Assembly (NCBI RefSeq): GCF_905404315.1
Contig: NC_066279.1
Coordinates: 8,506,501 to 8,570,500, forward strand
Source of the DNA: Leptidea sinapis
Taxonomy: Eukaryota > Arthropoda > Insecta > Lepidoptera > Pieridae
Direction: 5' to 3'
Length of the DNA: 64,000 nucleotides
Part shown: positions 34,886 through 47,479 of the stretch, one piece after another
How the letters are laid out: each line of letters opens with the position of its first letter
Numbering within the stretch: position 1 is the stretch's first letter
The notes under the pieces: generated by a model
The model's database searches: none
Told to the model about the DNA's origin: nothing
The model's input: only the letters and a program-made list of their open reading frames with translations
Program-made: the position numbers and the translations under genes

Positions 34886-35825
34886 TCCTATAAAATAATC
34901 ATATTCTAGTTCCAGTAAGAATGAACGCTTAGATATTCAGGATCATAGGATTCATAATTACAGGAGAGCCTTTTATAGACATTTAAATTTACCTACTAGA
35001 ATATGAATGAATATTTAATAGCCTACTCGAATTAGTTAATTCCTTATTTCTCTTGTTGCAACAATGTAAGCCACTATTTAGAGCAAACCTAAATAAAATA
35101 ATATGTCTGAATAGAATCCAAAAAAAAAACAATCGAAACTTTAAAAAACATATATTTCATGACCGGTGACAAATAGTTAAGCGACTGAGAGTTAAGTACA
35201 AGTTTAAAATAAAAATCAAAAGAATTTGAATATTATTTATGAATTTGTATATTCAGATATAATTTAATTAATTCAAATACATCTGAAATAAATTTCTATT
35301 TGTTTTATCTTTACAAGAGACCTCGTCATACGCTGTATTCTTCTAGTAAACACCTATTGTTTCATACAACACGGAACCGCAAATCATTAATGTTACCTAT
35401 TCTTTCGTCAAGGCTTCAGACAATGATCGAAGTTTCGAAACATTTCGCCCCACTGTTGGAGGTAATTGATAATTCACCACTATAATAACATACTGTACGG
35501 GTGGTCTTATAGCCTTGCTCTAACAAGGTAATTCAGTTATTTGGACTCATTTTATGGTGTACTTAAAACCTCATTAGTCTAGTGATAATCTAGAATACTA
35601 ATAATGTAATCAATTTTAAATATGTTTCTGTCAATAAGTAACTCTTTCACGACTTAATTATTCTAGCCATTTTATAGTTTTATTTCGACAGGTTCATTAG
35701 TAGGGGGATAAACTAAGCACCTTTAGGATTGTATCCCAAAAATATTAACAGTTGTATTCTGCAATGCTGTCAATATATAGTTGGTGGCTACTATTATATG
35801 AATTATGATTGATTATTATATGAAT
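34886..35825. other. no gene seen
   Basis: AT-rich; chance frames only. Confidence 0.3.
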
Positions 35826-35828
35826 TAC

Positions 35829-35935
35829 AAAAAAAAAAACAAAATCATTTATTTTGCACTTTACATGTACAAATTAACATTTTATACTGAGCCCCACTCT
35901 AGGCTTTGCCTGTCTCGTGGCGTAAATAGTAGAAT
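35829..35935 (-). mobile_element. LINE-like 3' end, short
   Basis: A poly-A run (35829-35839) followed by CAAAATCATTTATTTTGCAC gives, on the minus strand, an AATAAA signal and a 3' end. GAGCCCCACTCTAGGCTTTG precedes it. Family not named. Confidence 0.35.
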
Positions 35936-37823
35936 TAACAGAAAATAAAGATATACATTCGGCTAGTGATAACAAGCTGATTGCTAAAATTTAACTAATC
36001 ATATAAAGAAATAAACTAAAAGTAATGTCCTCGTTCCGAATCATCACTGGCAACACACACTGGTTAAAAAAACCTTCGTCTTCAGATACTGTGGTATTTG
36101 GGATAAAAAGATATTACTTATTTTTATAGATTATTTTGTCTTATTAGATTATCTTGACTCAAATTGACCGCATTGCACGTGACCGTTTGAAATATTGATC
36201 TATTTATAATATTGGCAATCTTGAACGAATCTATGGCAAATGGATTTGGTAAATTAGACATGGGAGTGTTGGTTAAACACAAAAATTGCAGCAAAAAGTA
36301 TTACAGATAAAAAAATATAAAAGGCTAAGGTTATCGATTTCTAAGAATGCAATCTACTAAATATGACGATTGTACCAATTTTTATACATATAAAACTATC
36401 TATTAACCTTTTCCCGGGTTAGTAGGCCATCTGAAAAAATATTTTAAACATTTTCTCCTTCTTCTAGACATCGGTCACCATCGGAGATCTTCTAGTAATA
36501 TTATTGTGATTATTGGACTGATCAGAATGTATCAATAATGAACTGGACTGGTCGATTATCAACTAATCCAATCTCTTTGATATTAACACTGATAATAATC
36601 CAATCAAATCACAATAAAATTACTATGCAGCTAATTATCGGTTTGTGATTGGTTGTAACTTGAAAGATTGAGGTCAAATAAAGGCGTGCATAGTGCGACC
36701 CCGAATGATGCCTTGAACGAATTTTTTGCCCCCCCCTGACAAGAAATTTGATACGCTTTGGACGTGAAATGTGTTTCAGCTCTGCAAGATTTCTGCATTT
36801 GGTAAAACCACTAAGTGATTTAATTTTAATCTATTTTATATGGTTTTTATATAGATACATATTTGCTTAAGGATTGGAGAATTCGGAAAGGAAATTTACA
36901 TTGTATCCAAAAATTTACTAAAATCACGGTTTGTCTGTTATTCTGACTAAAATAAATACATAATTTTTTAACTCGTATTAGCAACAATCTAACAACTAGC
37001 TGTATAGTCTAGACTATAAATAAAAAAGATTTAATAATAAGAAATGACAAGTGTGTATTATTTGTGGCTAAGTGCAACAGCTCAAAAGAACTTCAATTCG
37101 AGGACATGACTCATACAACAAATAACACTAACAAATTTTTACAATTTTTACATCAATAGCCAATTATATCCGCGAGTACAGACATAAACGGAACCGGTCG
37201 GATGACATTTGTATAACTTAACATTCTTAATAACATTAATGAGGTAATCTAAGATGTCGCGAGGCAGACGATATTTTATTGCTACGGAACGTTTAACCTG
37301 TGACTTTGTATTTGCAGGTATAAATTATTATTACGAGAACTAAATCATTCATGGGTTCTTAGGTTCGAATCCAGAAAATGCAATCGTATTGTGATTTCTA
37401 AATGTTAGTATATATACTGTAAGTAAGACATCCTTGTATATAACGTACATTACCTACACATACATAGTACATATTATTGTCTAGTTTGATGCTTAATATT
37501 TTTTATGAACATGCGTTTTCCTACGCTTTCACTCCCCTTACTTCATGCACTCTATTTTCCCGCTTATTTTTATTCGCCATATATATGTATCCCACCCAAA
37601 ATTTGTATCATGCTCCCTCGGAAACTTTTGAAATTTCGGGATAAAATGTGCACCATATCCTATTTAGTCCCATTGAGAAAGTGTGGCAATTATATTTATA
37701 ATATTAATAAAGATGCCAACCCTTTATAAAAAAAATTACATGTATTTACTTTGAATGACGGGCGTATTACACATTTTAAATAGATAACTATTAAAATTTT
37801 AATTTAAATTAATTTATATTGAA
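35936..37823. other. no gene seen
   Basis: AT-rich spacer; no recognised repeat. Confidence 0.3.
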
Positions 37824-38134
37824 CTAGCTGACCCAGCAAACGTTGTATTGCCGATATTGAAATCGCGATACAAAAGTAACTGTTGATGGTAGATGGGTGA
37901 AAATTTGAAGTTGTATGTATTTTTTAATGGTGACTAATAATCAAACAAATTTTAAAAAAAATAAAACAAAAAAAATCGTGTGGACCACTCTTAACATTTA
38001 GGGGGATGAAAAATAGATGTTGTCCGACTCTCAGACCTACCCAATATGCACTCAAAAATTTCATGAGAATCGGTCAAGCCGTTTCGAAGGAGTTTAACTA
38101 CAAACACCGCGACATGAGAATTTTATATATTAGA
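37824..38134 (-). mobile_element. Helitron-like non-autonomous element, 311 bp
   Basis: On the minus strand it starts A|TC (TAATATATAAAATTCTC), contains GAAACGGCTTGACCG and GTAGGTCTGAGAGTCGG, and ends GCTGGGTCAGCTAG|T. Both ends fit Helitron rules. It is the sibling of 52341-52654 and 12886-13178. Confidence 0.7.
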
Positions 38135-39407
38135 TTCTATCCATTCATATTTTATTTAAGAGACGTTTCGTTGATTTTAGAATCAAACATTGTGTGCCAG
38201 TGACACGATTAGATTGCCTTATAAATTATTTGATTAAAAAAATTTACTGCATTCATTACTTTCTTACAATGGAGTTTGAAATGCGTCAAGATAGAGAACT
38301 AAAGATTTCGTGTTGAATTTTTAAACATATTTGAATTTTGTCCTAGAAAAAAAATAAAATTTCAAATTAATATATTGTATTAATAAGATATATAAAAAAT
38401 TACTTATAATCTACTTATTAAAGCAATTTCCAATTAAGCCTTATATATGTAGGTATCAGAAAACATATTTCTACAACCCTATCTACGTGTTGAGGGATAA
38501 AACTTTATTATGCTTTAAAAACGAATACATTAGGTTTGTGGGTGAAAATCCAGGAAACTGCGAAAACCTGGCTATTTGCTATCCTAAATTTGTCCTAGAT
38601 AAATAGAATAGAATATATCGCATGGCTTACGATAACTTCCACTATCAAAGCTATTTAATATTTAACTTATACTAAATACTTTATAGCTGTAACAGAAAGT
38701 TTATTGTAATATAAATTATATATTAATAAGAGCCAACCTGTTACGTGGCGACAGTGCAGTCACAAATTAATATTGTCCGTTTTAAACGCGCAATAATATA
38801 AAACGAAGTATTGAGTGTGAATCATAAAATTAATATCATGAACTTTGTATTTAAGTAATTTTTATATTTGAAAAGATAATTACTTATGATGACTATGAAT
38901 ATACTTTCTTGTTATCGAGTTCGTGTAGCATAATATGATGAATGCATAGAAAAAAATAAATATTCAAAGATAAGCTTCCAATAAACATGCATATGCTACC
39001 AAAGCTCACCAATAATATTAATTACGTCACATCCTGTGTCAAAGAGTCAACAATTTGACCTATTACATAAGTATACAACCTTTAAAGAATCCATAGAAAT
39101 TAGATTAAATATGCAGCACTAATATTAATGTAATGACTCCCGGTTCTGCTCGTCAAACGTCAACACTCGAATGTGATTTAAATAACTACCTTATGATGAT
39201 GCGGATTTGTGTGGTAATAATTTTATTGTAGGTATATACAAATTCCGAATTCGGACACTTGAGGATAAAAGTGAAGCAACAACTGTAGATTTATTTATTT
39301 TTTACAACACCAAGAAGGTTTACTTATAATATTAAATTTAAAAAATTGATGAAAGCACTAATTTAATGTGGTGGTGAACCAATAACACAGACAGTATTTT
39401 GTGTTTG
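38135..39407. other. no gene seen
   Basis: AT-rich spacer. Confidence 0.3.
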
Positions 39408-39449
39408 GTAGCTATGACACAGTAGACATATGCACTGTGTCATAGCTAC
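39408..39449. repeat. perfect 16-bp inverted repeat
   Basis: GTAGCTATGACACAGT (39408-39423) and its exact reverse complement (39434-39449) are separated by 10 nt. It could form a hairpin or cruciform. No family recognised. Confidence 0.8.
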
Positions 39450-40029
39450 TGTGTTTGTCTTTCCTCCTTCTCATTCCTCTGGTGTTGCAAGAGAATTTTA
39501 CCAAACTCATGTAAACCTATACACGATAATTTATAGCAACAAACGAAACCAACTCTCAAATTATCGAATCCCTTTAAATAATTTTCGACGAAAACTTCAA
39601 AGACACCTGTCAATCTACCTTGACTAACTAGCAAGGTAATTATATAAATCTAAGTTTGTTAGTGTGTCAGTCAATCATAGTGTTATTCATATAAATATGC
39701 AATAGAATTGAATAGGCTCATTATCACCTCGCATAAAGGTTGCGTTGTAAATTTGTGACATCTGTACACTTAATTTGTATGCTGTAACTGACACGTCAAA
39801 AGAACTTCTTTAGTAATACGGCAAATAGGATTTTTTGTAATGATGGCTATTTATATGATTATATAATTTTATATATTTGCCAAAATAGGTGGTGTATAGG
39901 CAAACACGGCATGTAAACGTCTTAAAAAACCAACTACGTGCAACAATCTTTTACCGGCATAAATGACAGTTCAAACACTGCTAACGCTTCGGAAACAAAT
40001 GGCGCTCTGAGAGAGAAGAAACGCATACA

Positions 40030-41045
40030 TACTCGGTAATGTTCGGTTCCTTGGTCACTTGGAATCTCTTCCAAGATTGGTGTACTTAGTAAGGCTATTT
40101 AGCCTTATCTTTTATCTCATTGCTTGTGACTGCTTATCATTTGTGTTGAGGGGATGGATGAAGGAAGATTACAAAGCTAATCTGGATGGATGTCTTGAAA
40201 AAGGGCGAACTATGCGCACAATTTTAGGTCATGAATGTGTTTAATACATATAATGCTAGCCTGTAAAATAAAATTGTATTAATTTCGTGCTGGATTATTC
40301 ATTGCAGTTTTTTTCCCAGTAGTTATTAAGTTTTTCCATGAACTGAAATAGCCAAGCCAAGCCAATAACCCAAGCGGCACTTGGTATCCTACGGGTAAAC
40401 ATAAATATCTTTGAATTTTCGTAAGGAATAGGACAGTACCAAGAACAAAAGAGCATTTATAAAAGGTTTGGTGCGAGGTACGTAATCTCTGCCTACACAT
40501 TGGGGTGACAAGTGTGGCTTTTAGATGATTCATCTTTCGTTCGAAAATTCAGCACATTTCACTCGAAGTGAAACATTTCAACACAAAATGAAACAAAAGT
40601 ATGAGGGAGTCCATCCAAGATCGGCATTTTCCCAAGATCCGATTCGGTGATTTTGTCTCAAGTCTTGTAGCAGATAAGCGTCAGGTAGAAATTCGCAGTA
40701 CAGTGGACTTTAACTGGAACAAAATACTCAATGCACTGGTATTTCTGGAGATTATCGTTGTAGCGTTCACGACTTTATTTGTTTCGTATTTGTTAAATAA
40801 ATATTAATCTTTTTATACAGTCTTTCCGGGGTATTTTAGTACTATTGTTATTGTAATGAAGGAATATATAATGGAAAGAAAAACACTCGACGATCATCCC
40901 GTTTTTCATGTGGTTGTTAATACCTTTTCGCGTGTGTTGCTATCTCTTTTATGCACTATTATTAAGACAATGACAACAATATAGGTGATAATGGATTGCG
41001 TATTGTAAAACTAACTGGTAAATGGATCTATGAATATTCTTACAC
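40030..41045. other. no gene recognised
   Basis: Two short plus-strand frames (40059-40244, containing MKEDYKANLDGCLEKGRT; 40601-40807) and a minus-strand frame (40533-40279) have somewhat mixed composition. I recognise none of them. They may be transposon relics. Confidence 0.25.
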
Positions 41046-41047
41046 TA

Positions 41048-41462
41048 ATAAAATTTGAAAACAAAATTTTATGAACAATGCGGGGCTCGAACCCACGACC
41101 TCTGGGGTTCCGTGCCAATGCTCTGCTAACTGAGCTAACCGATCGAGTGACGTATCGTCATAAAACCTTGTATACTTTGTTCAACTCTCAGGTTGTGGCT
41201 TCATCTACAGGATCTACTTTACAGTTGATAACCTCGAGATGTCTCTCTTGTAAATCTAAACAATTTGTTATGTTTTTAAAGTGATAACCCTCACTTCTAG
41301 GATTAATACACAAATAAAATTTGAAAACAAAATTTTATGAACGATGCGGGACTCGAACCCACGACCTCTGGCGTTCCGTGCCAGTGCTTTGCCAACTGAG
41401 GTAATCGTTCGAATGACGTATCGTCATAAAATCTTGTATGCTTTGTTCAACTCTCAGGTTTG
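41048..41462 (-). repeat. tandem pair of the 266-bp tRNA-like repeat (family T)
   Basis: ATAAAATTTGAAAACAAAAT starts at 41048 and again at 41314, a period of 266 bp. Each unit (minus strand) has a D-arm-like AGCTCAGTTAGCAGAGC or ACCTCAGTTGGCAAAGC, an anticodon arm around ACGGAAC, and a T arm with GGTTCGAGCCCC or GGTTCGAGTCCC, followed by the body GTAGATCCTGTAGATGAAGC. The second unit is cut at about 41462. The head-to-tail order shows tRNA part and body alternating. Confidence 0.75.
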
Positions 41463-41506
41463 TTAATAATTGTTAAGTTGTTTGGTTGGCTTTGTCAAAT
41501 TGTTAA

Positions 41507-41561
41507 GAATATTCCTGTTATTTTCCTGACTCATCCAGTCAGGAAAATAACAGGAATATTC
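41507..41561. repeat. perfect hairpin, 24-bp stem, 7-nt loop
   Basis: GAATATTCCTGTTATTTTCC plus TGAC (41507-41530) pairs exactly with 41538-41561, with loop TCATCCA. No mismatch or bulge, unlike most animal pre-miRNAs. It lies 45 bp from the tandem family T pair. Confidence 0.9.
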
Positions 41562-41734
41562 GATTTTATAATCCAGTACTTTCCAAGCTAAGGCAAGTCC
41601 ATTTTTTACAACAATATTTACGTGTCGGTTTCAGCTTGTGAAGAAAATTCATACTCAACCCTGAACGTGTATTCGGGTCTTTACACTTTAATGAATTTTT
41701 ATTACAAATTTCATCACGAAAATATAAAGATTTT

Positions 41735-41890
41735 TATTTACCTGGTGGTAAGTGATACGGTAAGCCCATTACAGTGCAGTGCCGCTTCAGATTGCACGCA
41801 ATCGGCATCGCAATGGCGCTCATCATTTTGAGACAAAAGATGTTAAGTGTCGTTATCCCGGTTATTTCAATAGCTACGAGCGCTTTCGCA
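41735..41890 (-). mobile_element. family C relic
   Basis: GTGATACGGTAAGCCCATTA, CAGTGCAGTGCCGCTTCAG and ATAGCTACGAGCGC resemble the family C order at 30535, strongly diverged. A short inverted repeat GACCGTGA/TCACGGTC lies just outside at about 41915. Confidence 0.35.
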
Positions 41891-41974
41891 CTACGTCCTA
41901 TCAGAGTTACCAGACCGTGAAATCACGGTCCGGAGTAGTCTTAGAACTATTTCTGTGGCAGTTTACGCACTAGA

Positions 41975-42720
41975 TCCGTTCTAGTTAATCTCCGTTCTGG
42001 AGAAGATTATCGACGTACCGTTATAGCCAAAGTATTATAAATATGAACGCTCGCGCACTGCGTCGGATCCGAATCCGAATTACAGGGATGTATAGTGTTG
42101 ATCTACCTTCAAAAGTTATAAGTAAACAATAATAAATGTAGTCTAATTAAGAGTTGAGTTTTACTTACCTTAATGTGACTGCAAACATTTCTTCTGATAA
42201 TATACTTTGTCTAAATTTTGTGCTTTGTCGCAAAATATTATGTTTATGTGATGTAAAATAAAATCGAAAGTGGACACATCACTCATCAATCTACTCATTT
42301 AGTAGTAATTAGAAAATTTCCTGTCATATAGACTTACGTCTATACTGAGTGGTGGATGTAAAAAGATCCTTTTAAACGTTCGTCCACCAAGAGAGGGCTT
42401 ACTTCTGCTGCGCCTTCGTACGTACAATAGCATTGCCAGAAGTTGACACCGATTGAGAGGATTCATGATCAAAGACGTGAATGCTCTGGTGTGGCTTCGC
42501 GTCAAAAAGTGGCCCCTGAATTGCTTGGAATTGGATCAGAGATCGGACTAGTGCATAAGCTATATCCGAATTTGGTCCGAGATTTCTAGATCTATATTTT
42601 CACAGGTACGGATCGGACATAGTGCCAAAGCGCTCTAAAGCCCCTTTCAAACCATAACACAATAATGATTACACAATACTACACATTAGAAAAAGACAGC
42701 AATTTGGTATCCATCTAATC
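41975..42720. other. no gene recognised
   Basis: Mixed-composition spacer. A minus-strand frame (42505-42299) contains LYVRRRSRSKPSLGGRTF but matches nothing I know. Confidence 0.25.
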
Positions 42721-42724
42721 GGTA

Positions 42725-42965
42725 AATGATGCCATGATGATCGGGTCCTGCGCTGCCCTCATCCCACCTATTACGGCGATCTTGATCAGATCATCGGTCC
42801 ATCGTGTGGCCTGCTAATACTATTGCGGTATACGATCACCATTTGAGAACTTGACTGCCACAACGGCCATCTGTCTGTTGAGCTATTTGCCCTGCCGGCT
42901 GGAACCATCCAACCATCTGCGCTATGGCGGTGACTTTGGTTCTCCTCATTTGTGATTCGATCTCA
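42725..42965 (-). pseudogene. RTE-like LINE C-terminus (family R), decayed
   Basis: Nucleotide match to 50690-50905 (GGTCCTGCGCTGCCCTCATC, GCGATCTTGATCAGATC, GTCCATCGTGTGG). Multiple indels. It ends with GACTTTGGTTCTCCT as at 25165, so the 5' limit is deeper than in the 50-kb copy. Confidence 0.6.
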
Positions 42966-43650
42966 ATAAAATACACATTATACAGTTAAGATGAGTTAAT
43001 AAACTATCGTATTTCTTCCAGAACATGGATAACAGTCTATATCAGAGCTAGTGCGGGAGACAAGAAGCTAAACACAATGCGGGAGTCGCTACGCTAAGAC
43101 CGGCCGACGATTGCGCGCTTCTCTTACTATAGAGTGAGGTGAGTTATTAAACAGTACTAGAGTTACTTTTGTCGTAATAAAAAAGAGAGATAAATGGGCT
43201 CAAGTGATAACAAGTGGTGAGGCAAATATGGACGTCACATATTATAAATTGCGAATTTGTTAATTATATGCTAGTTATGTGGGATAATTTTTTAACATTG
43301 TTTTATACAGCATGGCCGGAGAGACACTAATGATACTTGAGCACTTTTTTTGGTACATGATCATATTATGAAGATAAAAAATAATATAAAAAATAGCGAA
43401 ATATAGATGGACTACTTAGTAAACTTAACCAAAATTTAGTCCATTTATTTGGCAACGTATTTTTTAGGAGGGAGGGGCAGATTCACGGACCTGTCGACAA
43501 CTTACCTAATTAACTTATGTGTAAAAGGTTACATTTATTTTTTGGGGAAAAATGTTCAAAATTAAAGTGTCTAATTATAATGAGATTCCAGTACTCTCCT
43601 TAAATATACTAACTGTATATATTTTTTCTTAAAAATGAGTTTAATAATTT
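42966..43650. other. no gene seen
   Basis: A GC-richer patch at 43085-43125 (AGACCGGCCGACGATTGCGC) lies in otherwise AT-rich sequence. Confidence 0.3.
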
Positions 43651-43654
43651 AAAG

Positions 43655-43830
43655 TGATATTTTTTTTTTATTCACCCTCTGGTTGCGTAACGTCCCTCAC
43701 AGGACAGTTTTCAAGGAACATTCTTCCGCGTACCATACTGTGGAATTAGGTTCATTGTGCGGTATGTCCACGTTGATTCGATATAACTTTTCACTTCTCT
43801 TTTCTCAAAAAAAATGGTCACTTTTCTTAA
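43655..43830 (+). pseudogene. jockey/CR1-like LINE C-terminal relic
   Basis: CAGTTTTCAAGGAACATTCTTC and the following text (written here in parts: CAGTTTTCAAGG, AACATTCTTCCGCG) translate loosely to the FSxTFLP...WNxLPC region of family J. Frames are broken. Weak match. Confidence 0.3.
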
Positions 43831-44925
43831 AAATCTCAACTGTAATGATGATATAAAATCTAGAAGACAATAATGGACAGTATGCAGCAAAAGTAAATTT
43901 AATGACTAAAAATTGATTTAAGAAATCCTCGTTCATATTTTTGTAACGCAAGCATCGAAAATGAAAATAAGTAGCGCTTGTTCGGTTTACTCAACTCTTA
44001 AATTCAATAACCATATTATTAAGGTATTCTATTCAAGTCCGGTTTCATCAATGCGCTCGAAAGAAGTGTAATGGGTGAAAAAGTTACGAAACATAACACG
44101 ATCGTAATGAGCCGTATCGTCGGCTTGTTACGTGAAATAGTGCAAATAGGCTTTTCCCCCTTTGTCATACAAATCATATTGTGAGCAAAAACTTAGGCCC
44201 CATTCGGCTGAGTGAAACTAGCTCGGTTGTGTGCCAAGGCCGTCGGACAAATTGATATTACACCCAGCGACTGTTCACGTCGACCATACTTTACAAAACC
44301 CCCAGTTTGTCACGTTTTAATGCGACTGCAACTCCAATTATATTCCCCCTGTCTTATGAAAGACTCATTAGAGTGAGGAAACACAGAAAATAGAAACACG
44401 GTCATCGTAAATAAAACAATGAGGTACTTACAATGTTGACATAAGATTAGCGACTGATGGTAACACAATTACTTCGATGAGTGCATTTGATTACGACACT
44501 TGGGATTAAGACTGCCAACATGGCGCCGGTCTGATCGCCATTACTCTTGGACATTACCATAATGTCGTATGAATGGTGAATGCATCTTCTTATCAAACAT
44601 GCCTTCCATAAATAACGACCGTCCAGTCGTATTTTAAGATTAATACTTTTGGAAGCCATTCTTAAAGTATAGCGAAAAGAAAAAGTCGTCGAACAAATTA
44701 TAATCTCATTCTGTAAAGGTAAGATATAATGGATGTGCTAATTAATTACATAAAAAAAATACAACAGCTGTTGTGACTATGAAATTTGTATTTTTTAGAT
44801 GACCTTGAGAATTAATGATGCTAACCTACTTATAATGTAATTATAAGCTCAAATACGAATATCATTAGAATTGCAACGTTAAAGTATTAAATAGCGATAA
44901 AATCTAACTTTTCATAAATTCATTA
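43831..44925. other. no gene recognised
   Basis: Includes a less AT-rich stretch at 44090-44350 and a minus-strand frame (44659-44447) of 70 codons starting MASKSINLKIRL. No family recognised. Confidence 0.25.
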
Positions 44926-44929
44926 TACC

Positions 44930-44992
44930 AACAATTACTTAATAATAAGTTACATCTTTAAACAAGATGTAACTTATTATTAAGTAATTGTT
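44930..44992. repeat. perfect hairpin, 29-bp stem, 5-nt loop
   Basis: 44930-44958 (AACAATTACTTAATAATAAG plus TTACATCTT) is the exact reverse complement of 44964-44992, with loop TAAAC. Perfect pairing over 29 bp suggests a very recent inverted duplication or an assembly fold-back. Confidence 0.9.
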
Positions 44993-45399
44993 TAAAATTC
45001 ATATACATCGTGTATCAAGTACAGCATTTTGAATTTACTGTTACATAATGTTAGAACGACAGTTCCATTCATAATATGAGCATTTTTCATATCATGCAAG
45101 ACAAGTATTGGTATGATTATGAAGTGTATGATAATTATAACTTTTACTTGGATTTTACCAGCAGATTCCCGCGATGATGAGGCACGGATCGAAAATTACA
45201 TTTTAATATTATGTGATAATTTCAAGTGACCCCAAAACAGGAAATAGATACAAACGAATATTCTCAATTCGTCTATATGCAGGTGTATTTTTTCTTGTGC
45301 ATATGTTCCCAATTTCTTCACCGATTATGAACTGATTATAATAATTCTTATTAAAATGCACCCGTCCAGATCCTACCCTACGACTCAACAACTAATGAA

Positions 45400-45583
45400 C
45401 GTTCATAAATTTTGGTTACAAATTCAATTTAATCAATCCCAGAAGTAAGGGATATTACTTTAAAAATAACAAATTGCTTAGATTTGAAAGAGCGACATCT
45501 CAAGTCAATTTCCTAATATGCAATTATTGGGGTTGAACATGTTATCAAATGTAAAGTAGATCCTGTAGATGGAAATAACATAT
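45400..45583 (+). repeat. tRNA-like repeat family T, body only
   Basis: Starts just after the T-arm position (TTCATAAATTTTGG) and runs through AATTGCTTAGATTTGAAAGA, TCAAGTCAATTTCCTAATAT and GTAAAGTAGATCCTGTAGAT. It ends before the tRNA-like part. Confidence 0.6.
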
Positions 45584-46115
45584 TTGTTTAGTTACAATCG
45601 ATAAATTCTATATTTTGTATCGATTCGTCATCTCATAAAATAACTATTAGGAAACTGCACTAATATTCTACTATAATAAATATTATAATTGATACTGATT
45701 AAATTATTTCTCCAATCCAACTTAAGATATATCAGCATTTAGTTTTCCCGAGTATTTATGATAATATCCAATTAAAAACGTATTTGTAACCTTTTGTATT
45801 AAAGGAATGTTGACTTGCAAAATAAAAAACAACGTGTATCTAAATCCTTGACAACCTTGTACCGGAACCCGAACGTGCAAATAGTTCAAGTGACTGTTTG
45901 TCGTTAGAATAAAATATAAATAGCCGGATTTGTCTTTGCTTATTTGCGGGTTATTGATTTGAATATGACTTTTATTTCAATTTTTTCTTTTAATTCTTAA
46001 AGTGAAACTTTTATTACATCGCCTTAAATTTTTTCACCCATCTATCGCATGTCGCATCCGTGCCTTATTGTAGTAGGGGTGAAGTTGTATCATTAATTTC
46101 AACTACTGCTTTCGA
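45584..46115. other. no gene seen
   Basis: AT-rich spacer. Confidence 0.3.
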
Positions 46116-46180
46116 GTCAATTTGGCCGCGCGGTCTAAGGCGCCAGATTTGAGGTTCCCGCGCGAGAGTAGGTTTAATGA
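46116..46180 (+). pseudogene. tRNA-Leu-like relic
   Basis: GTCAATTTGGCCGCGCGGTC then TAAGGCGCCAGA closely resembles the 5' half of an insect tRNA-Leu (A box TGGCCGAGCGGTCTAAGG). The anticodon and variable arms are disturbed, and no B box or acceptor 3' strand follows, so it is not a working tRNA. It may be a tRNA pseudogene or a SINE head. Confidence 0.5.
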
Positions 46181-47478
46181 AAGGAAAAGTATTCGGTTAC
46201 ACCTGTTTTGATTCTACAAATATAAAGTTCTAATGTCCGCGTACTGAGATAGGGATGCGTCGCCATTCTAGTGATGTCATTGTGACGTCAGGTTCAGGCA
46301 GACACAAAATGACCAATAAAAAGTTGCTTCCCTAAAACGAGCAGCAACATGCGACATTGCTTATGCAGAATTCACTGACTATGACTGAGAATCATTGATT
46401 CCTAAACACAGAGAAAACTAAGGAGTTTTGGCTCAATCATTTCAAAATGTAGACTACATAACTACTTTCCAGCAAAATAGCTTTTTTGTGGAATACCACA
46501 AGGCACTTGCCTTTATGTCCGCTTCACATAAATCGACTGTCTGTATGTGCCTAGCTTATCTTAGGCAATAACAACTTCGTATCTACTTCTCTAGATGCAT
46601 TTACCAAACTAAGTATGTAGATTTCTTTTTGATATTAATACCTAATGGTTGTGATATTTTTTGTGGAATATGTATTATAAATACGTACTAACATGTATGT
46701 GAATTTTAGTAGAATATTTATTCTTTTGAGATAAAATAAACTATTTGTATTAATTGATGGTGTCGCTCACTTACTTTAAAATTATTTCAGCCTCAACGTG
46801 CTTGTCTATATTAAAAAACTCTGAAAATATATACTTAAATGACATAACTACATGCAATACTTCTTACATTTGATTCCAAATATCAATCATTATGATAATT
46901 ATAGAGCTGCAGCGATATAAACAAAGTACCTGAACAAATAATATTAAATATTAATAAAGGTTTACGATGCGAGCGAATGGAGATCGGTGTAGCTTACCAA
47001 ATGTCAAGGACGCGAACATGAAATCTCACAATAAAATAATTTTACAAACTCGTGTATGTAGCTCGACCTTCCTGCGAACTATTTATTAGTAGTAGCTGAT
47101 TGGCAAAATAGTTTTATGTTTTACTGGCAATCAATACATTTTACACACAAATAAATATAAATCTTTACATAATTTATTCAATTGTTGTAAATATTTTATT
47201 GACCGTTTTTGGAGGACTAGAGCAAGTACAGATTTCTAAAATAATATAACCAAATGCAAACCACGCTTTTTACAATATACTTTTTTTTTTTGCTTATCAC
47301 ACCATACTTAATTTAATCTAATTTTTTTATTTATAAATTTCCTTGTACTTTTTTTTATTATTTATTTGTCCTTTTTTATACTTAAAACGATAACAATTTC
47401 GTACACGTAACAACGCATACAGGTTGCGACATTTTCTCCGATGATCTAAACATAAAAATCGCATAACGCTTAGGTACC
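46181..47478. other. no gene seen
   Basis: Contains a perfect CRE-type TGACGTCA at 46283-46290 in a less AT-rich stretch (46220-46350). The rest is AT-rich. Confidence 0.3.
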
Positions 47479-47479
47479 T

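Noticed and set aside
37505..37729. 74-codon frame starting MNMRFPTLSLPLLHALYFPA as a possible secreted peptide
   Set aside because: Hydrophobic start only; AT-rich composition like the background, with no splice, promoter or homology clue.
41507..41561. miRNA precursor
   Set aside because: The stem is perfectly paired and short with a 7-nt loop, and neither arm matches a miRNA I know. Kept as a hairpin only.
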